The translations under genes were made by a program, and so were the position numbers. From Coprinopsis marcescibilis (lineage: Eukaryota; Basidiomycota; Agaricomycetes; Agaricales; Psathyrellaceae): DNA of 64,000 bases. The notes under the pieces were generated by a model. It had not been told where the DNA came from. It searched no databases and was given only the letters and a program-made list of their open reading frames with translations. The stretch spans positions 1 through 64,000 of the forward strand of contig ML210244.1 in NCBI GenBank assembly GCA_004369085.1, in the 5' to 3' direction. Positions 23,934 to 37,835 of the stretch are shown here, piece by piece. The first letter of the stretch is position 1. The number at the start of each line of letters is the position of its first letter.

Positions 23934-25271
23934 ATGCTTCGTTTTCTGATATTAGCCGTTCTCGCTATTCTTCCCAGCGCTGTCTCGGGCATCAAGCAAT
24001 TCGAAATTCTCAACCACTGTCCCCAGCCACTTGACGTGTACATTAATGGCCAGAACGAAGGCACGCTTCAGCCTGGTCGGAGAGATCCTTTGATCCGAGA
24101 TTTCGACGATGATTGGAGTGGGCTCATATACTCTGACTTTCATGGCGGAAGTAAGGATGGTAGCACTGGGACTGCCCGTGCTGGCTTTTTTGGACCTGTG
24201 AGTGCCGCAACCGCTGCTTTACTTGGATTTGAGCATGTGGAGTGACTGGTATCGTGGATTCCTGCAGAGGAGCTCCTATTACATCGTCAGAGATCCGAGC
24301 TGGCTTAACGTGGGTATTGGAATTGAAGTAGTCGTTGATAATCCGCCTTCGAACTATAACGTGAGTATGGATTCTACCCATTTTGTCTTGGTATCACACA
24401 ATGCATCATAATGCTGATTCCCATACCTTCTATCTTCCCAGCCGCTTTGCCCATCGGTTAACTGCGTTGGGCTCAACTGCCCAGAGGTGTTCACGGCTCC
24501 GCCATCCAGTTCTGTGCCAACAAAGTCCCCGATATTATCATGCTCGTTACCTCACACATATCGCATTACGTGAGTATTGTGGTGACATAATTGAGAACAT
24601 CGCGTAGTTGGGGCTAAAGGTCATGGCAGGTTCTGTCCAGACGGCGCTCTTCCCAGAAATCAAATAGGACCAGGAGGTATTTATAATGTCCGTTCGACCT
24701 CCAAATGCCTCGATGGTAGGCCGGATCGAAGTCTTGCCAACGGAAACCCTGTTCAGATGTGCGGCACCACCGAATCTCATCGTCATATGGATTAACTGAC
24801 GTCATGGCGTTTGAAACACTTGTGTAGCCGGGACTGCCACTTTGGGCCAGGACAGACTTGGGAAATATGGCGCAACGGTCAAATTAGGCTGTCTTTCACG
24901 AACTTCTGCTTGGACGCGGGTATTGGTGAGTCTTGTACTCTTTATGTTGAGGCTGACGCAGATCTAACATTACCATTTACTCTAGAACTGGTGAATGGCG
25001 CAGGGGTAAAGATGTGGGAATGTGTCGACGCCCTCCCCGCCCAACATTGGATATACAGCAATACTACTGATCGAACAATCCGACTAGCTAACACCAGTAG
25101 GCCCTTTGCAGCGAAATCAACTTGCAATAATCAATTGACGGTGATCTTGCAGATCTATGCCTCGATCTAACCGACGGTAGTTTGACCGATGGTAACCGAC
25201 TCCAGACCTGGGAATGTAGCCAGCGAAACGATAACCAGATCTGGCTTTCCCCTCAGGAGTGGGAAAAATAA
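23934..25271 (+). CDS. Secreted two-domain protein with C-terminal ricin-B-type lectin domain (R1)
   Basis: Seven exons: 23934-24197, 24268-24360, 24442-24569, 24630-24758, 24828-24925, 24986-25096, 25153-25271; 313 residues. Residues 1-19 are a signal peptide. Residues 20-120 form a Cys-containing domain starting FEILNHCPQPLDVYINGQ, which recalls thaumatin-like N-termini but is not a proven member. A Cys-rich Pro/Ser linker (PLCPSVNCVGLNCPEVF) follows. From about residue 160 a ricin-B / CBM13-like beta-trefoil runs to the end, with CLDLTDGS and the QxW motifs LQTWEC and NQIW. Predicted role: extracellular carbohydrate binding. R2 and R3 share layout and intron phases. Nothing suggests a toxic catalytic chain; only the lectin fold is present. 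Confidence 0.9.
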
Positions 25272-26395
25272 AGCATTCCGCTATCTCAGGCGCAGAATTG
25301 ATTTCAAATTATCTTTTAGTGGGTTTTCTTTCAGTTTCTACTTTTAATCGACGGTCGGGGCCAAATCGTGTCATCGTAAAGATAATTGCTTGACAAAGTC
25401 CTTCAATCGAACATTCGGAATCTCTGCAGAGAGTTATAAAACGCACCTTCTTCTAATTTTATCTCGTTCCCCTCCAGTACCTTGCAATCGGAGATCGAGT
25501 GACATTTTGTGCTTCCGTCACGTTATTGACTCGCTCTGGTTGAGATGCCAATATTCAAGGAGTGTGCGAAGATTCGGCAGCAGACTTGATGTCATGGCAA
25601 GGTGGAGATAAGTGATACCGCCAGAATCAACCGGAAGGCTATGTTTGCAATTGCCCAAGCCCGGCAGTTAAACTTTCCGACTATGCGCCAAGATGTCTGC
25701 TTGGATAAGTTACAATGGGATCAATAATACATTTCTTTCCTCCTTCAAGTTCGCACCTGGACTTGATGGGCACTGTGCTGAGCCTTAGTGTTGGAGTAGT
25801 CCGCGGGGACACTCCAGAGTCCAAGCGTCGGCTGCGTCACACATTCGAGAGCCTAGTGCCCGGTAAGGTGCGTCTATTCTCCGTCTTCTTGTCGGCGTAC
25901 AGCCCCCAGCCACCCGACCTATCTATTACACTGGGTCTACATCTCGAGCGTCTAATCTAGCTACCTACCCGAACCTTCATCCTCCTGCTCGTTGGACGCG
26001 TAGCCTGTAATCCTTGCTACAGTATACATGCGTCTCTTGCTTTGCGACCAAGAGATCACTTCAACAACAAAAGTGGAAGAGGATTGGTGGCTTGCTCAGG
26101 CTGTGTGATGACTGCGTTATCGCAAGGCTAAGTATTGATGGTATGAGTCCGCTATTATCGAAATTCACGTCAAATGATTCCCAGCTGCTCAGAATCCCGC
26201 CGTTAGCGGGGATCAACACAGGAGGCTTGCCGTGTCCTTGATTTTTTGAATGAGTACTTTTGAAGCCTGTGATCCTGCAATGATAGTTTCTAAATACAGA
26301 GACCCAGTGTATTTGTATCTTTATGATCCGTACGTACATAGGCGACCTGGAATCCGGATAAGAAGTCTACAGATTACGTTACACACTCTTTCATC
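25272..26395. other. Intergenic region; upstream arm of a tandem duplication
   Basis: The stretch from about 26160 resembles 28390-28510 upstream of T2, so the duplicated block begins before the promoter. No gene seen. Confidence 0.5.
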
Positions 26396-26403
26396 TATAA
26401 AAG
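26396..26403 (+). promoter_or_regulatory. TATA box of T1
   Basis: TATAAAAG about 100 bp upstream of the T1 start, after a ctctttcatct tract also found before the T2 TATA box. Confidence 0.6.
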
Positions 26404-26498
26404 CATGTATACTACTAGCAGCAAAGCACGCACTTCCGTGCCCCAGCATATCCCTTGTCCCTCTTTGCACTGCGACAAAACTGAAACGAATCTCTGTT

Positions 26499-27752
26499 AT
26501 GGCACCAAACTGGACCAAGGAGTACACTGATGAGTACTGTCTAGTTTACGCAAAATCGCAGTATGCCTCTTTTGTCGTCGCAATCTTTGCTGCAGGTAAG
26601 TGGCCAGTCTGGGAAACAGAAACATCTTATCTGGCCTGACCATGAATAACAGGAATACAGCTGTTTATGATGTCATACAGTGTTGCCATCTTCTTAGAGA
26701 CACCGCCGGAAAGGAGAAAGGGAAGGGAACCCTACCTGCTTGTTGGTTGCTTGATATTCCTGTTCTTCACTCTCTCCGCGTGTGTGAACATGGCGAGGCC
26801 TTTCAACCTCCTTCTGGAGGCTTCCGATGGTATTGAGTGGATTCAACTTGCCTCAGCCGACCACGCCAGCTGGAGAAGTATACTCAGTGACGTCTCTTTC
26901 TCCCTAGTGTTTATCTTAGGGGACGGACTCTTGGTATGACATTTACTTATGTTAAGCCACCTGCCCTTGAATTGACTCTGCCTCCCCAGCTATACCGCTG
27001 CTATTTGGTTCTCTCTCGCACTTCGCTGTGGCAATTGGTCTTGCCAGTCCTCACATATCTCTCGGCAATCGGTACGCAAGTTTTGGGTTATCTGGCAGTG
27101 CTACTTTTCAAACATTATTTTGGTTCCATCAAGCTTTGGGTATCTGCGGCTCGGTACTACTGTACATCTATCCAGAGCTTGTCATTACTCAGACTAGAAT
27201 ATCGCTAGGGAGGGACATTCTGAAATTTGTCACCAACATTCTCATCACGTCAACAATCTGCTTCAAACTTTCATCCTCCTATAGGTATATGTCCAAATCG
27301 CTACCGGCCAAACAATTAGTGGTGTACAAGACCGTCGCCAGTATTCTCGTCGAATCAGCACTCCCGCTTACGATCGCAGGTATCGTCGATGCAATAGTCT
27401 TCATAATCCCCACCAATACTTCGAAAGGAGACATCACTGGGTATGATGGCGACCCGAAAGCTCTAGCAGCAACGTATGGTGCTGTCTCAGCTTTATACTA
27501 TGCCTTACAGGTGCGTAAACGCGAACTTTATCAATTACTGTATGGTACTAATCTCAACCTCTTACAATCAAGGCCATAGCGCCACTGTTGATCATTTTCC
27601 AGGTCACAACCGGGAGAACATGGGCAGCAACCAATAAATCCGGTGACACCAAGGCGTTCTCCCGCTCACTCTGTTTCAACCATGGAACAAGACATAATAT
27701 ATCTGGTGCCATCTCCGCCAGTGACGATGACACGGTGGCAGAGGGCCGTTAG
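26499..27752 (+). CDS. Seven-helix membrane protein of an agaricomycete family (T1)
   Basis: Five exons: 26499-26595, 26653-26933, 26990-27071, 27134-27510, 27573-27752; 338 residues. About seven hydrophobic segments, roughly at residues 20-48, 60-80, 112-135, 138-165, 186-205, 228-252 and 270-297. Motifs shared by all copies are E-TP-E-RKGR-PYL before helix 2, FILGDGLLLYRCYL at helix 3, LVESALPLTIAGIVDA at helix 6, and a tail with TGR(T/S)W and FNHGTR. The N-terminus is outside and the C-terminus inside by the positive-inside rule. It may be receptor-like, but no known receptor signature is visible; function unknown. T1 and T2 have equal exon lengths throughout and are recent tandem duplicates. 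Confidence 0.9.
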
Positions 27753-28781
27753 TCGGTGGTCCTTGGCCTTGGTATTGTTGTCGGCGGCTAAAAGTCCTGC
27801 TTGATCGGATATAGAAATGGGGGATAGCTTGACAGCGTGAAAAGATTATACGGCCCTCGGAACCTGAGCTACATATAATAACAGCACAGTCGATTAGACA
27901 CTGCCATTGTTAGAGAATACATTCATTTTCGCGTTCCTCCGCCTCGAGACTGCTCAAGTTGCACCTTCTATCACCGTGATTGTTTGGCAATTGTTCAGTC
28001 TCTCTGCGACCAAAGTAGTTCAGTGCGCTTTCGGCGTTCACAAAAATGGCGGTTTGCATGTTCAGGCAGGGTACTTTACATGAACGGCAAGATTAGATCG
28101 ATGGTGGCAGTGCACTGCCCGTCGACGGGGAAATTCGGGCAAGACTGCTCTTCCGTGGACCTGTGAGCTCCAGGATATGGTGGTGAACGTACCTAAGCAA
28201 TGTATTCTTTGGCATAAATACTTCTTCCTTGCACTTCAATATGCGTGGACCAGGATGACTCCAACCATGCCACTGAAATACTAGTAGCAAAGGAGGAATC
28301 AGGATCGGTGAGCCGCTGCATGATGACTGCACTCCAGCGAGGCCCAGTGAATGCTTTAGGAGTCTTCTTTCTTCGAAAGACATGTCAATTTGCGCAGCAA
28401 TGACTCCCAGAATGCTCCACCAGAGTCCCGCTGTTGGCGGGTCTAACCTGCAATCCTTGCTGTTTAATAAGTACTTGTTAATCCTGTGATCCGGTGACAA
28501 TAGTGTCCGACTTCAGAGACTCGTCAGTCTTCGTCAGTACAGTTATGTTACTTGTAGCTGCTGCACATGGTTGACGGGATAAACATCGATGCAGTGATGT
28601 CTACCGGACACAATCAGAGAAAACTGCCTATCATGCCATGTTTCCTGGCAGAAAATTGACCTTGATTTCCTACACTGCTCCATTTCAACCCTGGAGTTTT
28701 TCATCTTTGCGCTGCGCACATTTTTAGACCGCTCGAATGGGAAAAGAAGTCGCAAGATTACGTTTTGTGCTCTTTCATCTT
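27753..28781. other. Region between T1 and T2
   Basis: At 27925-28053 the minus strand reads as a diverged copy of the short coiled-coil-like frame at 30529-30681, without its ATG (ATT instead). From about 28390 sequence similar to the T1 upstream region begins. No intact gene. Confidence 0.5.
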
Positions 28782-28788
28782 TATAAAC
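28782..28788 (+). promoter_or_regulatory. TATA box of T2
   Basis: TATAAAC about 120 bp upstream of the T2 start; duplicated counterpart of the T1 box. Confidence 0.55.
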
Positions 28789-28903
28789 TACGGCCCCTCT
28801 TAGCCTTAGGGCAAGGACGCACTTCCGTGCCTCGGTGTATCTCTCCCCAGTTCCCCCTTGCACTGCGACAAAAGCTGTAACTCATAGCTGATATCAACCT
28901 GAC

Positions 28904-30148
28904 ATGGCGCCGAATTGGACCCAGGAGTACATCAACGAGTACTGTCTAGTATATGCAAAATCGCAGTATGCCACTTTTGTCGTCGCAATCTTTGCTGCGG
29001 GTAAGTGAGCAGTCCGGGAAACATACTTCCTCTCTGACTTTTCCATGAATATCAGGGATACAGCTATTTATGACGTCATACAGCATTGCCATCTTCTTCG
29101 AGACACCCCCCGAAAGGAGAAAGGGAAGGGAACCATACCTGCTTGTTGGTTGCTTGATATTCGTGTTTTTTACACTCTCCGCGTGTGTAGACATTTCCAA
29201 GCCTTTTAATCTCCTTCTGGAGGCTTCCGATGGTGCCGAGTGGATTCAGCTTGCCTCAGCCGACGACGCCAGCTGGAGAAGTACACTCAGTGACGTCTCT
29301 TTCTCCCTAGTGTTTATCCTCGGGGACGGACTCCTGGTCTGTCATCTACTTATGCCAGCCAATTGCCCTCGTATTGACTCTGGCTCCACAGCTATACCGC
29401 TGCTATCTGATTCTACTTCGAACTTCGCTGTGGCTATTGGTCTTGCCAGTCCTCACATATCTCTCGGCAATCGGTAAGCAAGTCTTGAACTATCTGGCAT
29501 TGTTTCTATCTCATTTTGTCTCTATCAAGCCTTGGGTATCTGTGGCTCAGTACTCCTGTACAGCTACTCAGAGCTTGTCAATGCTCAGACGAGAGTATCG
29601 CTAGGCAGGGATATTTTGAGATTTGTCACAAACATTCTCATCACGTCAATAATCTGCTTCAAACTCTCCTCCTCCTACAGGCATCTGTCGAACTCGTTAC
29701 CGGCTAAACGACTGGCAGTGTATAAGACCGCCGCCTGGATTCTAGCCGAGTCTGCACTCCCACTTACGATCGCAGGGATCATCGATGCAGTAATCTACAT
29801 AATTCCTACCAACACTTCAAATGGAAAAATCACCGGGTACAACGGCGACCCGAAAGCTCTTGCAGCAGCATATGGTACCGTCTCAGCTATATACCATGCC
29901 CTACAGGTGCGTAACCCTGAACACTATCGTCTACTGTAGGGCACCATTACTAACCTCTTTCAACGAAGGCCATAGCGCCTCAGTTGATCATTTTCCGGGT
30001 CACAGCGGGGAGAACATGGGCGACAACCAACAAGTCAAGTGACGCCGAGGCGTTCTCCCGCTCACTCGCTTTCAACCACGGCACAAGACCGGATAAGTCC
30101 CACTATTCTGGCGGCGTCTCCGCAAGTGACGATGAAGTACCTGCATAG
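28904..30148 (+). CDS. Seven-helix membrane protein (T2), tandem duplicate of T1
   Basis: Five exons: 28904-29000, 29056-29336, 29392-29473, 29530-29906, 29969-30148; 338 residues, the same length as T1, with identical exon lengths (97, 281, 82, 377, 180). Helix pattern and motifs are as in T1, with substitutions spread along the protein and no frame damage. The last exon keeps FSRSL-FNHGTRP. The upstream regulatory region was copied too, so both may share expression. The substitutions keep the frame, which suggests both copies are under selection. Function unknown. Confidence 0.9.
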
Positions 30149-30528
30149 TAAGGGACATTGCTTAATTGCAGGATTAGGCACGCATGAATTACAATTTGTA
30201 CTGGTATTCGGAACCTGAGCTACATGTAGTATCGACGCTAGAGTTGATTCGACACTGCTTTTCTCCACCATATCGCCAAGATTCCGAATTTGAAGGCACT
30301 ACTCATCATTCGAGCCTTCGAGGATCATTCTGGATGTCTAGCGACACCAGATAGTTGCTCGGCCTCGGCTTCCGTGCCATTGAAGCGCCCTGGTCCAACT
30401 ATGAGAAATTCCAGGCAGGTCACGGCGTTACATAGAAATAACGACAAACCTTGACCTTGACCTTGGCCTTGACTGAGATATCCTAGATCAACGAAAGTTA
30501 TTGCGAACCAGCTGGACGAATATCAAAT

Positions 30529-30681
30529 CTACCCACCTTCAGCTTGTTCGCCCTTCCTCCGACTCTTCCGATTTTCACGTTCCTCCGCCTCAAGGTCAAG
30601 TCGCACTTTTTTTTGGCGTAGTTCCTCTGCCTCTCTGCGACATGCGAAGTAGTCCAATGCGCTTTGGGTGTTCACAAACAT
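30529..30681 (-). CDS. Short coiled-coil-like ORF, possible exon
   Basis: Fifty codons from an ATG at 30681, with a heptad-like Glu/Arg/Lys-rich helix (ALDYFACRREAEELRQ, EAEERENRK). The frame is open about 15 codons further upstream without ATG, so it may be an exon of a larger gene. A diverged in-frame copy at 27925-28053 lies at the same place downstream of T1. The duplicate keeps an open frame but lost the ATG. I do not recognise the protein. Confidence 0.3.
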   Translation of the reverse strand: MFVNTQSALDYFACRREAEELRQKKVRLDLEAEERENRKSRRKGEQAEGG

Positions 30682-30958
30682 GGCGGTTTGCAGACAAAGT
30701 GTTATGGAAGATGACAACAAATCCACGAGCAGTTTAAAAGTTGGAGTGCTCCAACAAAGTCTCAGTGATGCGCACGTGTCGTTGACTCCATGTACTTCGC
30801 GTTTACTCTAATCGACCCCCGCATATCTCGAAGTTATACCAAGATCTGTATATTTCAAAGGTACAAAAGAAGATATAATAGCAGCCTAAGACCAAACTCA
30901 CTACTAGATGAACGGCTGCCAGCGGCATTCCGAATTCGACTCAAAGCTTGGACTCCAT

Positions 30959-33395
<2,437 letters not shown>

Positions 33396-33433
33396 GGTAG
33401 CAAGAGTGGAACCATAGACGGATCTGAAGAATG

Positions 33434-33440
33434 CCTTATA
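33434..33440 (-). promoter_or_regulatory. TATA box of GMC4
   Basis: TATAAGG on the minus strand, about 40 bp upstream of the start codon. Confidence 0.5.
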
Positions 33441-34077
33441 TCCTCAGATTTACATAAGAACGGAGCAGCGAAGCCCAAAAGAAAGCGTTCGAATACGAAG
33501 ATGCGATTCAAACTTGACTTCGTGGCGTCCAACTGGGAAAAACCGGGATTCGGCCCATCGACCAGTACGTCAGATGTCACAAGATCTATTGAGTTCTTGA
33601 ATTTCCAGACATGTCGGAGGTGTTGGAGTCGGGCTAGAAATGCCAGCAATTGTTATTTGAATTCGACTGGTGCCAAAAGCAGGGAGCCTGCAGGGTCATA
33701 CCTGTGACGCGGAGTATGAACTAGTCGCGGCACACGGGGGTTTCTCTNNNNNNNNNNTCACAAGGTGTATCTATGTACCACGAGGGAGCGAACGGAACCC
33801 TAACATAGGGTTCCGTGTATGCTTGGGTCAGTAAGACTACGTTTCCCTTACAATACCGTCATAGTGAGGTACTTGAAAGAAAGCCGTGCAGCAGTCGGCG
33901 CCCGGGCAGGAAACCCTAACCTTAATAGTTCGGCGGTTGCCGAACTCTTCTAATCCAGTCTCTTGTTAAGTTCAGGCAATTACACTCAATTACACTTGAG
34001 ACCGAATTACATTAAGGTATTTACTATTTAGCTATGCATCATGGGAACGATTAGTAGCTCCCATATTCTTGCAGCCT
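33441..34077. other. Intergenic region with assembly gap and palindrome
   Basis: Ten Ns at 33748-33757 mark a gap of unknown size. The palindrome TCGGCGGTTGCCGA lies at 33930-33943. No gene seen; sequence may be missing here. Confidence 0.7.
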
Positions 34078-35341
34078 TCAAACGCTCTTTTCTGACTTGT
34101 CAATCTCCTCGTTAGTTTCATCATCGTTGTCCCTCGAGAGCTCCGACTCATTCCCTCGCGCGCCATGGTTGAAGGCCAGTGAGCGGGAGAATATCTCGAC
34201 ATCGGTTGACCTTTCGGTCTTCGCCCATGATCTTCCAGTTGTAACCCTCAAAATAACCATCTGAGGGGCTATGGCCTATTAATACTGGGTTAGCATTGTA
34301 GAGCGATGCTTCCAAGGCTTGTTCAAAGCTTATACGCACCAACAATGCATAGTAGATAAGCGAGGAAGTGCTCATCGCAACGATGAGAGCGTTACGGTTG
34401 CCAGTGTAATCCGAGATTCGACCTCCGAGTGTCACTGGAACGATTTGGAGGCCAGCCTGGACAATACCCGCAACGGAGAGTGGTAGCGCAGACTCTACCA
34501 GAATTCGCATGGCAGCTGAGTAGACCACCAAACGCTTGGTGGGTAATGACTCGGCCCATCGCTTGTGAGACGACATAAGTCGGTGGCAGATGATAAAAGT
34601 GATGATGATGTTGGTCGCCACGCTGAGTATGTTTCGGGCGCATTCCATGGAGATAGCGATACGAATCCCGTCGCCTTCCTCCTGTGCGAACGTTACAATC
34701 TGGAAAATACTCAAAGCTTGGAAAGGTAGGGGTAAGGCTTGACTTGTCAGCGAGGAACTAGGAGGTTTGGCTTACCGATTGTTGCGAGGTATGTCAGGAT
34801 AGGAAGTGCGACCAGCCATAGCCAACCTCCAAACAACATCAAGTAGCACCTGTACAGCTGCAGGAACACATTGAATGGCGACGTTTCGCTTATTAACAAA
34901 GTAGCTCACCAGAAGGCCATCTCCGAGGATGAATACAAAGAAGAAGGTAGTTTCGCTGAAAATGTTCTGCCAAGTACCCGTGGGCTCAACAGCGAGATAC
35001 GAAAGGCCGTCGCTGGCCTCCAGCAGTGAGTTGAATATAATGGCGATGTCCGTACACGCCGAAAGTGTGGATAATATGAAGATAAGGCAGCCAATGACGA
35101 GGTATGGCGCCCTGCCCTTTCTTTTCTCCCTGGGTGTTTCGAAGTATATGGCTAGACTGTATGCCATCATGAAGAACTGAATCCCTGAGGTAGACTTCTC
35201 AGTATTCTCGAGCTAGGATAAGCGATGACTGGTCATTGCAGTACCTGTGGTGAACATTGTAATCGCATAGTTGGCGTAGCGCGCTTTGGCGTAAACCAGA
35301 CCATACTCGTTCCGGTCTGCCTTTGTCCAAGGTGAAGCCAT
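34078..35341 (-). CDS. Seven-helix membrane protein (T3)
   Basis: Five exons: 35245-35341, 34910-35184, 34776-34857, 34340-34716, 34078-34275; 342 residues. Same family as T1: RKGRAPYLVIGCLIF, ILGDGLLLYRCYLM, LVESALPLSVAGIVQAG and the tail TGRSW--T with FSRSLAFNHGAR. Exons 1, 3 and 4 have the same lengths as in T1 (97, 82, 377). Seven hydrophobic segments are predicted. The C-terminal tail is more acidic, ending DDETNEEIDKSEKSV. It starts MASPWTKADRNEYG, like the cut gene at the right edge. Function unknown. Confidence 0.9.
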
Positions 35342-36439
35342 TGGGGAGTAGCTAAGGAGAAGAGGAAAGAAACAGAGGGGAACCTGGGATGGTTACTGGA
35401 CAGTGTGGACGCCTCGGTCTTTATGGAACCCAAAACACATCCCCTTTAGTGACTATAAGCTGTCTCGTATACATTTCGCGAACATGTCAATCCAAGTCGC
35501 TCCCTACGCGCCGCGGCGCAATGGAAGACTCCACGGTATATCTTGCAAAATGAGTGTGTGATGCGATGTCACCGGGAGATCAGGCGGATCGCACAAAAGT
35601 CCCTTCGACATGATCAATCCTCCTTGCACAGGATCTCCATCGTACACATCTATCACTTCGCGTCAGATGGCAACTCTTATTCACTCTTTCAACCGAAAAA
35701 GTAATAATCACTGAGCGGGGCAGTGTGTGTGTTCTCGTTATCGCAACGGGCGCTGGCCCGCTGGGCCATGCTCTTCGGCCCTGAGTCTTCAGTCTCCGCA
35801 CTAAATGCTTCTCAAACCCCACAAGCAAAGTACTGACAACGGCCCGCATTGATTCGAACTACATGACGCATATTAGCAAGCCGACAATGCCTCGTTGTGT
35901 GCACATGAACGCAGAGTTGACCGAGACGGGCGCTGAGCGCCCATTGCTGACCCTACAGCCAGCATCGGTATTTTGAACAGGCCATTCATAGTTGGAGTGT
36001 ATTTGTATTAGGTATCAATGAGGTGCCTGAAGGAGGTCGACATGTTACAGGTCAGACACTGCGACAGGGACGGGAGGAGTGGCGCAGTACGATGTCGGAG
36101 TCGCTCGGCGCTCGTTGTATGTACCCACAATGATGGGTTTGAGCGCTGGTGATGCTGATTCGCTGAAGGGGTGATTTAAAAAAAAATGATTGGAAGTAAA
36201 CCCAGCCCGTTTCGTGGCTCCCCTCACAGGAGAGTCAAGTGACCGGGAAAGTGCCGGAGAGGTTGTCATAGGCACATGCTCCCTGATGCGTTCCACCATT
36301 CAATCTTAGTGCTTATTGTTGTTAGATAAAAGCTACATTGCTCGTTGAACTGAAGAGCATGTTTTGTATACTCGAGAAGTGCAGCCCAGATGCGCCGTGC
36401 ATATCATAAACGGCTACTGGGTACTTAGCAAGCCACATA
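35342..36439. other. Intergenic region, no gene seen
   Basis: Upstream of T3 and downstream of T4. Short frames on the minus strand lack support. Confidence 0.5.
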
Positions 36440-37747
36440 TTATCCATCAATCTGACAAAGGTATGTAACATTACTTTCTAACAGTATATTCGCATTCGTC
36501 TGGGAAGCATTGGAACCTTCTCCAAATTCATGATCGTTCCCGGAGAGTACTACGGATGCGAGAGGGTCTTCCGACCGCGTACCGTGATTGAAGGCGAGTG
36601 GGCGGGAGAAAACCTCAGTGTCACGAGTGCTGGTCTTCACCCATGAACGCCCAGTCGTGGCTCTGAATATAATCATTTGCGGCGCTAAGGCCTATGAGCA
36701 CATTTCATTACGTCAATAGGGATATTCAACTTTCAAGTGATGATGACAAGTCTCGCACCTGCAGGACACCATATACAGGGCCAGCAATCCCTTGTATTGC
36801 CGTCAGGGCTGTGCTCTCGCCCCGGCCATTGTTGAAATTGTCGAAATTAGCAAGGTGTATAGCTGTGCTCCATAGCCCCACGATGGAGAGCGGGAGAGCC
36901 GATTCGACAAGTATCCGGACAGCAGATCGGTACACTTTTAATCGCTTGGCGGGCAACAGCCTTGCTAGGTGTCTATGGCGTGATACCAGCTGGTAGCAGA
37001 TGATCGATGTCAAGACAAGGTTTGTCGCAATGCCCGTTATATCTCGACCAAACAACAGTATGTAATAAGTCGGTGAAGAATGCCTTGGTGTTAGCACTAA
37101 GCTGCACACACCAAGAGCTGTGTTCCGCACAAAATGATCAGTCACGGCATATCAAAACATAAATCTGTACTCACCAATTGACGAGAGGTATGTGACTACT
37201 GGTATGATACAGAGCCACCTCCAACGCCCTTGCGGCATCATAAGATAGCAGCGGTATAACTGCAGATTGGCGTCAGTTTGGGGAATTGAATATTTACCTT
37301 GAGATTGAAAAATGACAAACCAAGGTCCCGTCCCCCAGGATAAAGACAAGATCAGAGGAAATCCAGGAACCTATTTCCATCTTGTAGCTATAACTTGCAT
37401 GCGTAGCTGGTAGGTGCCCATGACTAACGCAAGGCTCCAAAAGCTGCACGTACGGTATGGACATACAAGTGCTGATTGTGAAAAATACGAATATCAAGCC
37501 GCCAACCATGAGGTACGGTGCTCGACCTTTTCTTGCTTCTGACGGTGTTTCGAAGAACACAATAATCATGTAGCAAGTCATGAAAAATTGAATCCCTTTG
37601 CGTCCCTGTGAGCCAGAAACGGAGAGAATACAATTAAGCAGAGCACGTACCTGCTGAAAATATTCTGATGAAATGAGAGGCATAATCCACCTTCTCGGTG
37701 ACTAGATTGTGACTGCTGGTGGCTTCCTGCGCTACACTAGAAGTCAT
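36440..37747 (-). CDS. Seven-helix membrane protein (T4), diverged copy
   Basis: Five exons: 37651-37747, 37321-37595, 37175-37259, 36759-37117, 36440-36691; 355 residues. Keeps the family core RKGRAPYLMVGGLIF, FILGDGTLLYRCYLM, LVESALPLSIVGLW and TGRSWVKT / FNHGTR. Exon 1 is 97 nt as in T1-T3, though its encoded N-terminus is Ser/Thr-rich and unlike the others. Exon 3 is one codon longer, exon 4 six codons shorter, and the tail is about 20 residues longer. Acceptor AAAG at exon 2 was chosen because the nearby CACAG breaks the frame. Most diverged intact member here; function unknown. Confidence 0.86.
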
Positions 37748-37827
37748 AGGAGCGCGCTCTGTAAGTCTCACAAGGTCAAAAGAAAGGAGTAGTAGTAGCA
37801 GGTAGTGATGTGCTCTTACGCCATCCG

Positions 37828-37835
37828 TTTTATAC
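37828..37835 (-). promoter_or_regulatory. TATA box of T4
   Basis: TATAAAAC on the minus strand about 80 bp upstream of the T4 start. Confidence 0.5.

Larger units (their letters stand above)
26160..28060. repeat. Tandem duplication, first unit
   Basis: The unit comprises upstream sequence, TATA region, T1 and a downstream minus-strand remnant with the start of an EAEEREN-type motif. The second unit lies at about 28390-30730. Identity is highest in the exons and patchy elsewhere; borders are approximate. Confidence 0.75.
28390..30730. repeat. Tandem duplication, second unit
   Basis: Matches the unit at about 26160-28060: upstream tract, TATA region, T2, and the minus-strand short frame downstream. 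Borders are approximate. Confidence 0.75.

Noticed and set aside
23934..25271. Reading the ricin-B domain proteins as ribosome-inactivating toxins
   Set aside because: Only the sugar-binding beta-trefoil type of domain is present; no catalytic N-glycosidase chain is visible in R1-R4.
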